Notes: generated by a model not told the origin, from the letters alone. Positions 1 through 6,455 are shown, counted from the first letter of the stretch. The stretch is DNA of 8,086 nt from Defluviitaleaceae bacterium (GCA_009782245.1 WRKK01000257.1:1-8086), one strand, 5' to 3'. A program made the numbers and translations.

Positions 1-178
1 TACAATAAATTTTCTAACGACATTATCAAAACTTGCCTAAATATGCAAAGCCCTAACCAAGTTCTGGCAAAATTTTTAGCTGTTATGTTTTAGTTATTGC
101 CGTTTTTATATCACTAAATTTTTTTGTAACCTATGTTTGACACTTCTACAAAAAAATTAAAAAAATTTCCCAACCCCC
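1..178. other. AT-rich intergenic region, no gene seen
   Basis: This stretch upstream of the first promoter is AT-rich with homopolymer A and T runs. I see no open reading frame with a ribosome binding site on either strand. A TTGACA occurs at 137-142 but has no acceptable -10 element 16-18 bases downstream. The upstream gene must lie outside the window. Confidence 0.6.
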
Positions 179-227
179 TTGACAAACAAAAACGACACGT
201 GTAGAATAATAGTTACTACATATGTAG
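179..227 (+). promoter_or_regulatory. Sigma-A promoter with two palindromic operators (BlaI/CopY-type)
   Basis: The -35 is TTGACA (179-184) and the -10 is TAGAAT (202-207), with a 17-base spacer. The palindrome ACACGTGT (195-202, core of a one-mismatch CTACAnnTGTAG) overlaps the spacer and the -10. A perfect 12-base palindrome, CTACATATGTAG (216-227), covers the expected transcription start. TACAnnTGTA is the known operator core of BlaI/MecI and CopY winged-helix repressors. Repression of the cotH-like/radical SAM operon by a member of that family is inferred, and the exact regulator is unknown. Confidence 0.8.
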
Positions 228-250
228 AAATTTCCAAAGGAGTGATTCAT

Positions 251-1576
251 ATGAAATCCAAAAACCCTCTCAAAGCCGCATTATTACTAGCTTTCGCAAT
301 ACTAACACTTGCGACCGCTTGCCATGCGGAAAACACCGCAACCGCCGCAAATCCCGAATTTTCCGCCACTTTCCCTGCCCTGCACATTACTACAACCCTA
401 CCAATCCACCGCCGCATTTGGGAAAACGCCGCAATCACGCTGTCCAACGCCGCCGACCCAGCCCACAATTTTACCAACGCAACCGCTCGCATACGTGGGC
501 GCGGCAATTCCTCGTGGCTACTGGAAAAACAGCCGTTCCGCCTGCGGTTCGACGAGCCGCTGACCATGCTCGACTCCGACCACGCCGCACGAGACTGGAC
601 TTTCATCGCCAACCACGCCGACAAATCCCTGCTCCGCAATTACAGCGCCTACCACCTCGCAAGCCTGCTGGACGGCATGAATTTTGCACCATTCGCACGG
701 TTCGTGGACGTGTATTTCAACGGCGAATATCAGGGCGTTTTCATGTTGAGCATCCAGGTGCAACAAGCCCCCGGCCGCGCGGAACTCGCCTACCACGCCG
801 ATCCCACGCAAAGCGAATTTCTATTTGAAATGGATTGGCACGTGCCGAACGACGACGACAGCGTGGAGGGCGTTACGTACATCACCGTCAATGGGCGGCA
901 TTACGACATTCTTTACCCAAGCGGCGGCGATCTCACGGCGGCACACGTGGAATATCTGCGGCAGTACATCACGCAGGTGGAAAACCTCGCCGTTGCCCAA
1001 GATAACGCCATTTTCGACCTTATCGACCTGCCGTCTTTCGTAGATTTTTACATCGTACAAGAATTTTTCAAGAATCCAGATGTGGAATCGTCTAGCGTTT
1101 TCATGCAAATTCTCGGGCAGGGCGGCGAGCGGCGGCTGCACATGGGGCCCGTTTGGGATTTTGACATTGCCGCTGGAAATGCCTATTTTCAGGGCGATAC
1201 CCTACAAGGCTATCCGTATGGGTACAGTCCGCACGGCTTGTGGGCTGGCTGGGTGCATTTGTGGTATCGCAATCTGTTGCAAATGCCCATTTTCTTTGAC
1301 GCAGTCGCCATGCGGTGGGCGGAAATCCGAGATGTCGAAATTCGGCAGACAATCGACCACATAAACGCCACCGCAAGCCGCTATCAATCGGCATTTGAGC
1401 GGAATTTTGACCGTTGGGGAATCATGGGTGAATATATCCGTCCCAATCCGCCAGAAGTGGTCGAAATTGCGACTTTTATAGGGCAGGTGGAATATTTGGT
1501 CAATTTCTTGGAAGTGCGAAAACTCGGATTTGACCAATTTTTCCGATTATCTTCCGAAAACGAGGTGCAACCATGA
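251..1576 (+). CDS. CotH kinase family protein, exported
   Basis: 441 residues. The start at 251 was chosen over an upstream in-frame codon because AAAGGAGTG (236-244) is correctly spaced and the protein then begins with a signal peptide (basic residues, hydrophobic 9-23, Cys24). Cys24 could be a lipobox cysteine, but LATAC is a weak lipobox, so ordinary signal peptidase cleavage is also possible. CotH-family motifs appear in order: RGRGNSSW (82-89), DWTFIANHADKSLLRN (115-130), EYQGVFML (159-166), FFKNPD (272-277) and MGPVWDFD (298-305). The WDFD aspartates correspond to the metal/catalytic region in CotH kinases. CotH proteins are atypical kinases; Bacillus CotH phosphorylates spore-coat proteins, while non-spore homologues act on surface proteins or are uncharacterised. 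The substrate here is unknown. The gene overlaps the next by ATGA. Its 5' half is markedly C-rich on the coding strand. Confidence 0.88.
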   Translation: MKSKNPLKAALLLAFAILTLATACHAENTATAANPEFSATFPALHITTTLPIHRRIWENAAITLSNAADPAHNFTNATARIRGRGNSSWLLEKQPFRLRFDEPLTMLDSDHAARDWTFIANHADKSLLRNYSAYHLASLLDGMNFAPFARFVDVYFNGEYQGVFMLSIQVQQAPGRAELAYHADPTQSEFLFEMDWHVPNDDDSVEGVTYITVNGRHYDILYPSGGDLTAAHVEYLRQYITQVENLAVAQDNAIFDLIDLPSFVDFYIVQEFFKNPDVESSSVFMQILGQGGERRLHMGPVWDFDIAAGNAYFQGDTLQGYPYGYSPHGLWAGWVHLWYRNLLQMPIFFDAVAMRWAEIRDVEIRQTIDHINATASRYQSAFERNFDRWGIMGEYIRPNPPEVVEIATFIGQVEYLVNFLEVRKLGFDQFFRLSSENEVQP

Positions 1577-2457
1577 TTCACAAGATAACAAAGATGTTCG
1601 TGCAGTTTTCGGCGGTTGTGGTGGCATTTCTGAAATTCCGCCGCATTTTCTCGAAAATGGACGATTTTGTGCGGCGGCGGCTCGGCAAAAAACCTGTGCT
1701 GTATCTGCTAGAATATCACGTTGCCGACCATTGCAACCTCAACTGTGCGGGCTGTTTTCACTTTTCTAATCTGGCGAAAACGCAAGATTTTCCCAGCTTG
1801 GTGGAGTTTCGCCGAGATTTGGCACGGCTGGCGGAATTGTACGCAAATATCCGCACTATCCGCCTAATGGGCGGCGAACCGCTGTTGAATCCGCAGGCGG
1901 CGGAATTTATCGCCGCCGCAAAATCGGCGTTTCCGAGGGCGAGAGTGCATTTGCTGACAAACGGCTTGCTTTTCGGCAAACTGGACGGCGAGCTGCTTGC
2001 CGCCGTGAAAGCCCACGATGTGGAGGTGCAGGTTTCGCTGTACAAGCCGCTCGTTCCGCTTAAATCCGCCATGTTACGGCATTTTCGGCGGCATGGGATT
2101 CGCCACAGCATCAGTCCGCCAATCACGAAATTTGCCCAATATATCAACACGGCGGGCGATTCCGTGCCAGCGGAGAGCGTTCGGCAATGCCCTGCCTCTC
2201 GTTGCACGTTTTTGGGCGGCGGCAAGATTGCTCGCTGTCCATTGCCGTTTAACATTGGCTATTTTACGGCATTTTCGGGCGAAAAAATTGATATGTCGCA
2301 CGAAAAAATCGACATTTACGACCAACATTTGGACGGCTTTATATTGAAGAAACGGCTGAATCAACCCATGGAATCATGCCGATATTGCGGCAAATTGCGG
2401 TGGTTTGAGTGGCGACAGGACGGCGGTTGCGAAAATTTTCAAAATAAAAATTTTTAA
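1573..2457 (+). CDS. Radical SAM protein with C-terminal Cys cluster
   Basis: 294 residues. The start ATG at 1573 overlaps the previous stop (ATGA), with GAGGTG (1562-1567) as ribosome binding site, so the two genes are translationally coupled. The cluster motif CNLNCAGC gives C54, C58 and C61 for the SAM-binding [4Fe-4S] cluster, and GGEP at 100-103 is the usual SAM-contact motif. The context HCNLNCAGCFHFSNLA followed by an E-F-R-R-D-L segment resembles radical SAM enzymes found near bacterial surface-glycan genes, whose reaction is generally unknown. Additional cysteines C206, C211, C222, C269, C272 and C286 resemble a SPASM/twitch-like auxiliary cluster domain. Residues 8-25 are hydrophobic and basic and may be a membrane-associating helix. 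Coupling to the CotH-like gene suggests a joint role, for example modifying or supplying the surface substrate. That is inference. Confidence 0.85.
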   Translation: MIHKITKMFVQFSAVVVAFLKFRRIFSKMDDFVRRRLGKKPVLYLLEYHVADHCNLNCAGCFHFSNLAKTQDFPSLVEFRRDLARLAELYANIRTIRLMGGEPLLNPQAAEFIAAAKSAFPRARVHLLTNGLLFGKLDGELLAAVKAHDVEVQVSLYKPLVPLKSAMLRHFRRHGIRHSISPPITKFAQYINTAGDSVPAESVRQCPASRCTFLGGGKIARCPLPFNIGYFTAFSGEKIDMSHEKIDIYDQHLDGFILKKRLNQPMESCRYCGKLRWFEWRQDGGCENFQNKNF

Positions 2458-2480
2458 AAATAAAAAAATAAAATTTTCGC

Positions 2481-2527
2481 AAAATGCCTAATTTACGGCG
2501 TTTTCCCAAAGCACGAAAAATTTTTTG
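2481..2527 (+). terminator. Possible intrinsic terminator after the radical SAM gene
   Basis: AAAATGCC (2481-2488) and GGCGTTTT (2497-2504) form an 8-bp stem with one G-U pair and an 8-base loop. The T run belongs to the stem, and more T-rich sequence follows at 2519-2538. It sits 24 bases after the stop codon and before the next promoter. The GC core is weak, so termination is plausible but not certain. Confidence 0.4.
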
Positions 2528-2548
2528 AAAATTTTTTTGAGAAATCGC

Positions 2549-2600
2549 TTGACAAAATAAAACTACACGTGTAGAATAATAGTATCTACTACAAATGTAG
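2549..2600 (+). promoter_or_regulatory. Sigma-A promoter with paired operators, sister of the 179-227 site
   Basis: TTGACA (2549-2554), a 17-base spacer and TAGAAT (2572-2577). The perfect 12-base palindrome CTACACGTGTAG (2563-2574) overlaps the -10, and a second site, CTACAAATGTAG (2589-2600), lies at the start of the transcript. Operator centres are 26 bases apart here and 23 apart at the first promoter. The shared elements imply common control of the CotH/radical SAM operon and the PepSY gene, presumably by a BlaI/MecI/CopY-like repressor encoded elsewhere. Confidence 0.8.
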
Positions 2601-2612
2601 AAACGGCGGAGC

Positions 2613-2654
2613 GGTGTGGGGCAAAAAATGCCGTAAAATGGGCATTTTCGCACC
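2613..2654 (+). promoter_or_regulatory. Hairpin in the roughly 110-base leader of the PepSY gene
   Basis: AAAATGCC (2625-2632) pairs perfectly with GGCATTTT (2641-2648) around an 8-base loop, and GGTG (2613-2616) can pair with CACC (2651-2654) outside it. The structure ends about 24 bases before the ribosome binding site. It could affect mRNA stability or translation. It matches no riboswitch family that I recognise. Confidence 0.4.
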
Positions 2655-2693
2655 AAAATCAACGCCGCCGCCGATAGAAAGGAAAGTGAGAGT

Positions 2694-3350
2694 ATGAAAA
2701 ACGGAAAAAGAAAGATTTTTCCAAAAATCCTGTTATCCGTGGCGATGATGGGTGCGTTGGGGGTTTGTGTATGGGTTTTGGGGGCGTTGTTTAGCCACGA
2801 GCCGATAGTCGCGCAAGCCGCCGAGGTAGGCAGTGGGCAGAGTGTCGAGCAAATGCAGGCGGAAATTTCCGAATTGCGTGCGTTGATACAGTCGTTGTTG
2901 CAGAGTTTGAGCGGACAGCAAGCTGCACAACCAGCCCAACAGGCAGGAATTCCCACGATTTCGTCCCAGCAAGCGAGGGATTTGGCGTTCCAATTCGTGG
3001 GGAGCGGTACGGTCGGAGAATCGCTGTTTTTCAGCGAAAACGGCGTGCCGATGTTTGAAGTGGAGGTCATAACGGGCAACATTCGTTACACCGTCCACAT
3101 TAACGGCGAAACTGGGCATTTGGTGCGGATGAGCCGCTCGGACGTTGCGCCGCCGGTTACGCCAGTTGCGCCGATTGCGCCGATTCCGCCGATTGCACCG
3201 ATTACACCAGTTCCCACGCCACCAGCGACAAATTGGTCGTCGCCAAATTGGTCGTCGCCGTCGCCAGGCGGTTCGTGGGGATCGGCTTCGCCAGGCGGTT
3301 GGGGTAGCGCCTCGCCTGGTGGCTGGGGTAGCTCCTCGCCAAGGCGGTAA
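2694..3350 (+). CDS. Membrane-anchored PepSY-domain protein with Pro-rich and Gly/Trp/Ser-rich tail
   Basis: 218 residues. ATG at 2694 is preceded by AAAGGAAAGTGAG (2678-2690). A basic N-terminus and one hydrophobic segment (about 11-33) make a membrane anchor or uncleaved signal. Residues 51-75 are Gln/Leu/Glu-rich with coiled-coil character. Residues 87-148 match a PepSY domain: ISSQQARDLA, then FEVEVITGNIRYTVHINGETG, the usual EV-x(n)-Y-V-x-ID-x-x-TG-like strand pattern. PepSY domains occur in M4 protease propeptides and in surface proteins, often as protease inhibitors or regulators. The tail has PIAPI-type Pro repeats (151-178), then NWSSP and SPGGWGSA repeats ending in RR. Such a tail could span or bind the cell wall. 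It is the only gene under a promoter matching the CotH operon promoter, so it is probably co-regulated with that operon. Confidence 0.8.
   Translation: MKNGKRKIFPKILLSVAMMGALGVCVWVLGALFSHEPIVAQAAEVGSGQSVEQMQAEISELRALIQSLLQSLSGQQAAQPAQQAGIPTISSQQARDLAFQFVGSGTVGESLFFSENGVPMFEVEVITGNIRYTVHINGETGHLVRMSRSDVAPPVTPVAPIAPIPPIAPITPVPTPPATNWSSPNWSSPSPGGSWGSASPGGWGSASPGGWGSSSPRR
3145..3347 (+). repeat. Low-complexity tandem repeats encoding the PepSY protein tail
   Basis: Repeated GTTGCGCCGATT/CCGATTGCGCCG-type units encode Pro-Ile/Val-Ala-Pro repeats. They are followed by two copies of AATTGGTCGTCGCC (NWSSP) and three degenerate copies of a TCGCCAGGCGGTTGGGG-like unit (SPGGWG). In-frame repeats of this kind can change in number by slippage. 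Confidence 0.7.
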
Positions 3351-3405
3351 ATTAGGGGTTTTGCGAAGTTAAAATCCAACGTGTAACAAAAATTTGGCAG
3401 ACAGC

Positions 3406-3431
3406 AGGGGCGGACATTGCAGTTCGCCCTT
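3406..3431 (+). terminator. Hairpin between the PepSY gene and the mannosyltransferase promoter
   Basis: A 10-bp stem pairs 3406-3415 with 3422-3431 around the loop ATTGCA, with two G-U wobbles. It lies 55 bases after the PepSY stop. No T tract follows, and its 3' arm runs into the next -35 element, so it may be an inefficient terminator or an mRNA 3'-end stabiliser. Confidence 0.4.
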
Positions 3432-3467
3432 GCTAGATGTTGGGAAATGTGATATAATAGATATAAT
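3430..3467 (+). promoter_or_regulatory. Promoter of the mannosyltransferase gene
   Basis: TTGCTA (3430-3435), a 17-base spacer and TATAAT (3453-3458), which is preceded by TG to give an extended -10. A second TATAAT follows at 3462-3467. The CTACAnnTGTAG operators seen at the two upstream promoters are absent, so this gene is probably controlled separately. Confidence 0.75.
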
Positions 3468-3487
3468 AAAGGTTTTGAGGTGGCGGA

Positions 3488-5317
3488 ATGTTGGGATTTT
3501 TGGTGGTTTTGGCAAGTCTTGTCTTCATTTTTGCACAGTTGCAAATTTGGAGTTTTTGGCGTTCTGAATTTTACCAAAGGCATAAAAAATGGCTTGTTTG
3601 TGGGATTATAACGGCGGTCTATGCGGCGTTTGCCTTTGTGAATTTGGGCGATTTTCGGTCGCCGCAAAGTTCGTTTTTCGGCGAAATGGGCGAAAATTCG
3701 GCGGTTGTGGTGGATTTTGGGCAAATTCAGCCTGTGGAATATATCCAATTTATGACTGGTGCGAGTTATGAACAGGTGTTTTTGTTGGAATTTTCCTATG
3801 ACGGCGAATTTTGGGGCGGAGATTTTTTCATAGAAACGGGACGTGCGTTCGCCTGGGATATACGGCAACTAATTGTGCAAACGCAATTTATCCGCATTAC
3901 TCCTATCTCGGACGATTTACGAATCTCGGAAATGGGATTTCGCACGGCTGTGGATACGTTTATCTCGGTGGCGGCGGTTTCCGAGAATGGAGCGGCGTTG
4001 TTTGACGAACAGGATTTGCTGCCCTTGCAAGCCCTTGATTATATGCACTCCTCGTACTTTGACGAGATTTATTATCCGAAAACGGCGTATCAACTGATTC
4101 ACGGCTTGCCGATTTACGAATGGACGCATCCGCCGCTGGGCAAGGTCATAATTGCGTGGGGAATCGAGATTTTTGGGATGACTCCGTTCGGCTGGCGATT
4201 TATGGGAACGCTCGCTGGCGTTGTGATGCTTGTGCCGTTTTATCTGCTTGCGTGGGAGATTTTTAAGGGAGAAAAAGGCGAGTTTTGGGCTGGATTTTGC
4301 ACATTTATTTTCGCATTTGATTTCATGCACTATGTGCAGACGCGCGTGGGTGCGATTGATTCGTTTGTGATTCTGTTTATTTTGGCGATGTTTTACTTTA
4401 TGTACAAATATAGTCGGCTGGATTTTGAGAATTTGCCGCTGTGGAAGACGTTCGTGCCGCTGCTATTTTCTGGGATTTTTATGGGGCTTGCGGTCGCCAC
4501 AAAATGGTTTGGGCTGTACGGTGCGGCTGGGATTGCGGTCATTTTCTTTGTGATAGTGGGCAGAAACGCCGTTCGGCACAGACGGAGTGAGGATTTTGAG
4601 AATTTCCGAAAATTTTCCGAGAAAATTATTGCGACTTTTGCCGTCTGTTTGGGATTTTTCGTTGTAATCCCTGCGGCAATTTACGTGTTAAGTTATATCC
4701 CATACGGCGGCGTGAGCAGCGTGTATAGCGGCGGTTTTTGGGAGGTTTTTTGGCTAAATCAGGCGGATATGTTGGATTTTCATCTGTATGCAATGATAGG
4801 CGTGGAGCATAGATTTGCCTCGCCGTGGTGGGAATGGCTGATAAATTGGCGACCGATGTTGTATTATGATGTTACGTTGCCAAGCGGCTTGCGGCAGGGG
4901 ATAAGTGCGTTTGGCAATCCGATAGTGTGGTGGGCTGGACTTCCTGCGTTGATTTACGTTATTTATCGGGTTTTTGTTGGGTTTTTAAAGGGCAAAAACT
5001 CTGAAAATTTCGTGCCGATGTTTTTAGTGGTGGGATATTTTGCGTTTTTAGTGCCTTGGTTTTTCGCTGGCAGGGTAACTTTTATATATTATTATTTTGC
5101 GAATGCGGCGTTTTTGGCGTTGATGATTGGGTTTGCGGTTAGGGAAAACTCGGAAAGTTCTCGTGGGCGGATTGCGGCTTGGGTTTTTGCAGGGGTGGCA
5201 TTTGGGTTGTTTTTGCTGTTTTATCCTGTTATAACTGGGATTCCTGTGGGATTGGAGTTTGTTTTGAGATTTTTGCGGTGGGGGTTTATGCGGGAGTGGG
5301 TGTTGGTGGTGGAGTGA
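3488..5317 (+). CDS. PMT-type protein mannosyltransferase (GT39-like) with discoidin-like segment
   Basis: 609 residues. ATG at 3488 follows GAGGTGG (3477-3483). The catalytic region of the protein-O-mannosyltransferase family is clear: YFDEIYYPKTA (190-200) contains the D-E pair of the first extracytoplasmic loop, WTHPPLGK (212-219) is the H-P-P-L-G-K motif, and FGWRFMG (234-240) follows. About ten or more hydrophobic segments make it a multi-span membrane protein. Family members transfer mannose from a polyprenyl phosphate to Ser/Thr of exported proteins. Residues about 70-145 (SAVVVDFGQI, then FLLEFSYDGEFWG) resemble a discoidin/F5-8 type C fold, predicted outside the membrane before the DE motif. 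It could bind carbohydrate or acceptor protein. No MIR domain is present. The gene is very G/T-rich on the coding strand. The actual donor and acceptor are unknown. Confidence 0.85.
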   Translation: MLGFLVVLASLVFIFAQLQIWSFWRSEFYQRHKKWLVCGIITAVYAAFAFVNLGDFRSPQSSFFGEMGENSAVVVDFGQIQPVEYIQFMTGASYEQVFLLEFSYDGEFWGGDFFIETGRAFAWDIRQLIVQTQFIRITPISDDLRISEMGFRTAVDTFISVAAVSENGAALFDEQDLLPLQALDYMHSSYFDEIYYPKTAYQLIHGLPIYEWTHPPLGKVIIAWGIEIFGMTPFGWRFMGTLAGVVMLVPFYLLAWEIFKGEKGEFWAGFCTFIFAFDFMHYVQTRVGAIDSFVILFILAMFYFMYKYSRLDFENLPLWKTFVPLLFSGIFMGLAVATKWFGLYGAAGIAVIFFVIVGRNAVRHRRSEDFENFRKFSEKIIATFAVCLGFFVVIPAAIYVLSYIPYGGVSSVYSGGFWEVFWLNQADMLDFHLYAMIGVEHRFASPWWEWLINWRPMLYYDVTLPSGLRQGISAFGNPIVWWAGLPALIYVIYRVFVGFLKGKNSENFVPMFLVVGYFAFLVPWFFAGRVTFIYYYFANAAFLALMIGFAVRENSESSRGRIAAWVFAGVAFGLFLLFYPVITGIPVGLEFVLRFLRWGFMREWVLVVE

Positions 5318-5334
5318 GGGGGAAATCAAGGTTT

Positions 5335-5574
5335 TTGGCTTTCCGTTGTCTAGATAGTCTGTTTCGGACGGATTATTTTTCAGCGATTCGCTAAAATTTA
5401 CGTCTTTTTCCCAAAATTCTGGCAATGTTACGGCTAGTCTTGCGAAATGTTTCAAGTCCAAATCTGCCACATCTACATTTCGAAAATTCATGTTTTGTCG
5501 TGAGGCAAATTGGTTGTGGCAGATATTAGCTGTTTAGAGGTTTCGAGCGTTATTTTAATATTTGTCGATGCACA
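5335..5574 (-). pseudogene. Possible gene remnants, minus strand, unidentified
   Basis: Two short minus-strand readings look protein-like rather than random. One (5574 down to 5488) has no start codon and ends in LPHDKT. It overlaps by ATGA with a second that begins MNFRNVDVADLDLKHF at 5491 and continues for about 52 sensible residues (LPEFWEKDVNF, LDNGKPKT) before running into the antisense of the mannosyltransferase gene, where the reading becomes meaningless. There is no Shine-Dalgarno site before ATG 5491, but the overlap suggests former translational coupling. It may be the residue of a truncated gene pair. I do not recognise the family, and chance readings are possible. Confidence 0.25.
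5342..5380 (+). terminator. Probable terminator after the mannosyltransferase gene
   Basis: TCCGT (5342-5346) pairs with ACGGA (5368-5372), and an inner stem GTCTG/CGGAC (5357-5361 with 5365-5369) is an alternative fold. TTATTTTT (5373-5380) follows immediately. It is the first stem plus T tract after the stop at 5317. Confidence 0.5.
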
Positions 5575-5846
5575 TTAAAATTCTTCTTTAACCACCCCCA
5601 TTTCCTCCGCAATCATGCTCCACACGTTATGTTCACAGAGCACTCTCTCAAAACGAGAGCAATTCAACGCCGTTGCCGATATTGCCCAAACAAAATTGCA
5701 ACAAATGCTTGTTAAGCATATATTTATGGGCTTTTTCAAGTTTTCCTCGACGAAACGGTGTCGGCATGGAGTTTCCGTGCGGAAAACACAGAGCAATTTC
5801 CCCACTCAATCAGCGACAACGCCCTATTATCCGAGTATTTACACAT
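5575..5846 (-). pseudogene. Possible frameshifted gene remnant, minus strand, unidentified
   Basis: On the minus strand an ATG at 5846 follows GAGGTAGGGAA and begins MCKYSDNRALSLIEWGN. The reading then moves between frames. Removing one base from a four-A run (minus-strand sense, near 5740) and one from the A4 run at 5650-5653 would join it to LEKAHKYMLNKHLLQF, then GVELLSFERVLCEHNVW, ending MIAEEMGVVKEEF and a stop at 5575-5577. The joined protein would be about 88 residues with plausible helical composition. Both proposed indels are single extra bases in homopolymers, compatible with real decay or with sequencing error. No family was recognised. The alternative is noncoding sequence. Confidence 0.3.
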
Positions 5847-5892
5847 TTCCCTACCTCGATTTTATTATGCAACAAAATTTTTTCAAAAAAAT

Positions 5893-5921
5893 TTGACAAA
5901 CATTTTTCCATGTTGTATACT
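5893..5921 (+). promoter_or_regulatory. Strong sigma-A promoter of the Cys-rich peptide genes
   Basis: TTGACA (5893-5898), a 17-base spacer and TATACT (5916-5921). The predicted start near 5928 gives a leader of about 45 bases before the first peptide gene. None of the CTACAnnTGTAG operators is present. Confidence 0.85.
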
Positions 5922-5973
5922 GAGGATAGTAAGGTTGAAATTGCTTAAGAAGTTGACGAGGAAAGGGGACACC

Positions 5974-6195
5974 ATGAATTTTGAAATAATGGCAATCAAA
6001 TGCACCAGCACGGGCGATGGAATAAACCTAGTCTGTGCCCCAAACTGCTCCGTCTTGGAGTTTTCACGGCGTGTGCGGTTCAACAACATTTGCCCAACGA
6101 TACAAATTTCGCCTAACAAAGCGGTAATCAACACGGTGTGCGGCGGCGATTGTACGGCTATTCCTGCAGGGATAACCATAAACGGCGGCTGCTAA
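5974..6195 (+). CDS. Cys-rich small peptide A, candidate modified-peptide precursor
   Basis: 73 residues, no family recognised. ATG at 5974 has an AGGAAAGGGG ribosome binding site (5959-5968) and shares its first residues with the two genes downstream; an in-frame TTG at 5935 would be almost leaderless, so ATG is preferred. The N-terminus is MNFEIMAI. There are seven cysteines: 10, 21, 25, 40, 56, 60 and 73. Four of them end an N-x-x-C motif preceded by a hydrophobic residue (NLVC 18-21, NNIC 37-40, NTVC 53-56, NGGC 70-73), spaced 16-19 residues apart. Two have a further Cys four residues later (CAPNC, CGGDC). No signal peptide, transmembrane segment or double-Gly leader is visible. A conserved N-terminus with a repeated Cys-containing core is the layout of RiPP precursors (ranthipeptide-like), but a metal-binding or disulfide-bonded peptide is also possible. 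It is followed 23 bases later by peptide B. Confidence 0.75.
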   Translation: MNFEIMAIKCTSTGDGINLVCAPNCSVLEFSRRVRFNNICPTIQISPNKAVINTVCGGDCTAIPAGITINGGC

Positions 6196-6218
6196 GGGTT
6201 TCACAAGGAGGTAAACGT

Positions 6219-6455
6219 ATGAATTTCGAAGTAATTGCTATGGAATCGGTATGCGGCGACAGCCCCAGGACGACAAATGTAGTTTGTACCAACAGTTGTC
6301 TTGCGGACTGGCTCGAACGCCAAAGGGAACGAGGGCGGCGAACTACTAACATTACTTGCCCAGGTGCTCCCAACACGCCGAAAATGTTTAATGCCGTATG
6401 TGTCGCAAGTTGCTGGGCGACTGGGGCACGTGTTTTTAATGGCATATGCCGTTAG
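6219..6455 (+). CDS. Cys-rich small peptide B, paralogue of peptide A
   Basis: 78 residues. ATG at 6219 was chosen because of the near-perfect AAGGAGGT (6205-6212); the longer in-frame opening upstream is the shadow of peptide A. It begins MNFEVIAM, matching peptides A and C. Cysteines are at 12, 23, 27, 47, 61, 65 and 77, nearly the spacing of peptide A. The same four N-x-x-C motifs occur: NVVC (20-23), NITC (44-47), NAVC (58-61) and NGIC (74-77). CTNSC and CVASC correspond to CAPNC and CGGDC of peptide A. Between motifs one and two is a basic stretch, RQRERGRR (34-41). It is co-transcribed with peptide A (23-base gap, no terminator between). A and B clearly arose by duplication followed by strong divergence outside the cysteine framework. 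Function is unknown; a RiPP precursor is the leading guess. Confidence 0.75.
   Translation: MNFEVIAMESVCGDSPRTTNVVCTNSCLADWLERQRERGRRTTNITCPGAPNTPKMFNAVCVASCWATGARVFNGICR

Noticed and set aside
179..250. 24-residue N-terminal extension of the CotH-like protein from an upstream in-frame start
   Set aside because: It would start on the promoter's -35 element itself and precede the evident signal peptide and ribosome binding site.
3145..3347. CRISPR-like or minisatellite repeat array
   Set aside because: The repeats are short, degenerate, in-frame and explained by the Pro and SPGGWG protein repeats; there are no spacers.
5048..5330. Minus-strand open frame extending MNFRNVDVADLD into the mannosyltransferase gene
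   Set aside because: The part inside the gene has antisense-type composition (His/Pro/Lys/Asn-rich) and no sign of a real protein.
5615..5896. Plus-strand open frame of 93 residues (MLHTLCSQ...) before the peptide operon
   Set aside because: No ribosome binding site, it runs into the promoter at 5893, and it is antisense to the more protein-like minus-strand remnant.
5935..5973. TTG start giving peptide A 13 extra residues (MKLLKKLTRKGDT)
   Set aside because: It would begin about 7 bases after the predicted transcription start with no ribosome binding site, whereas ATG 5974 has one and matches the shared N-terminus of B and C.
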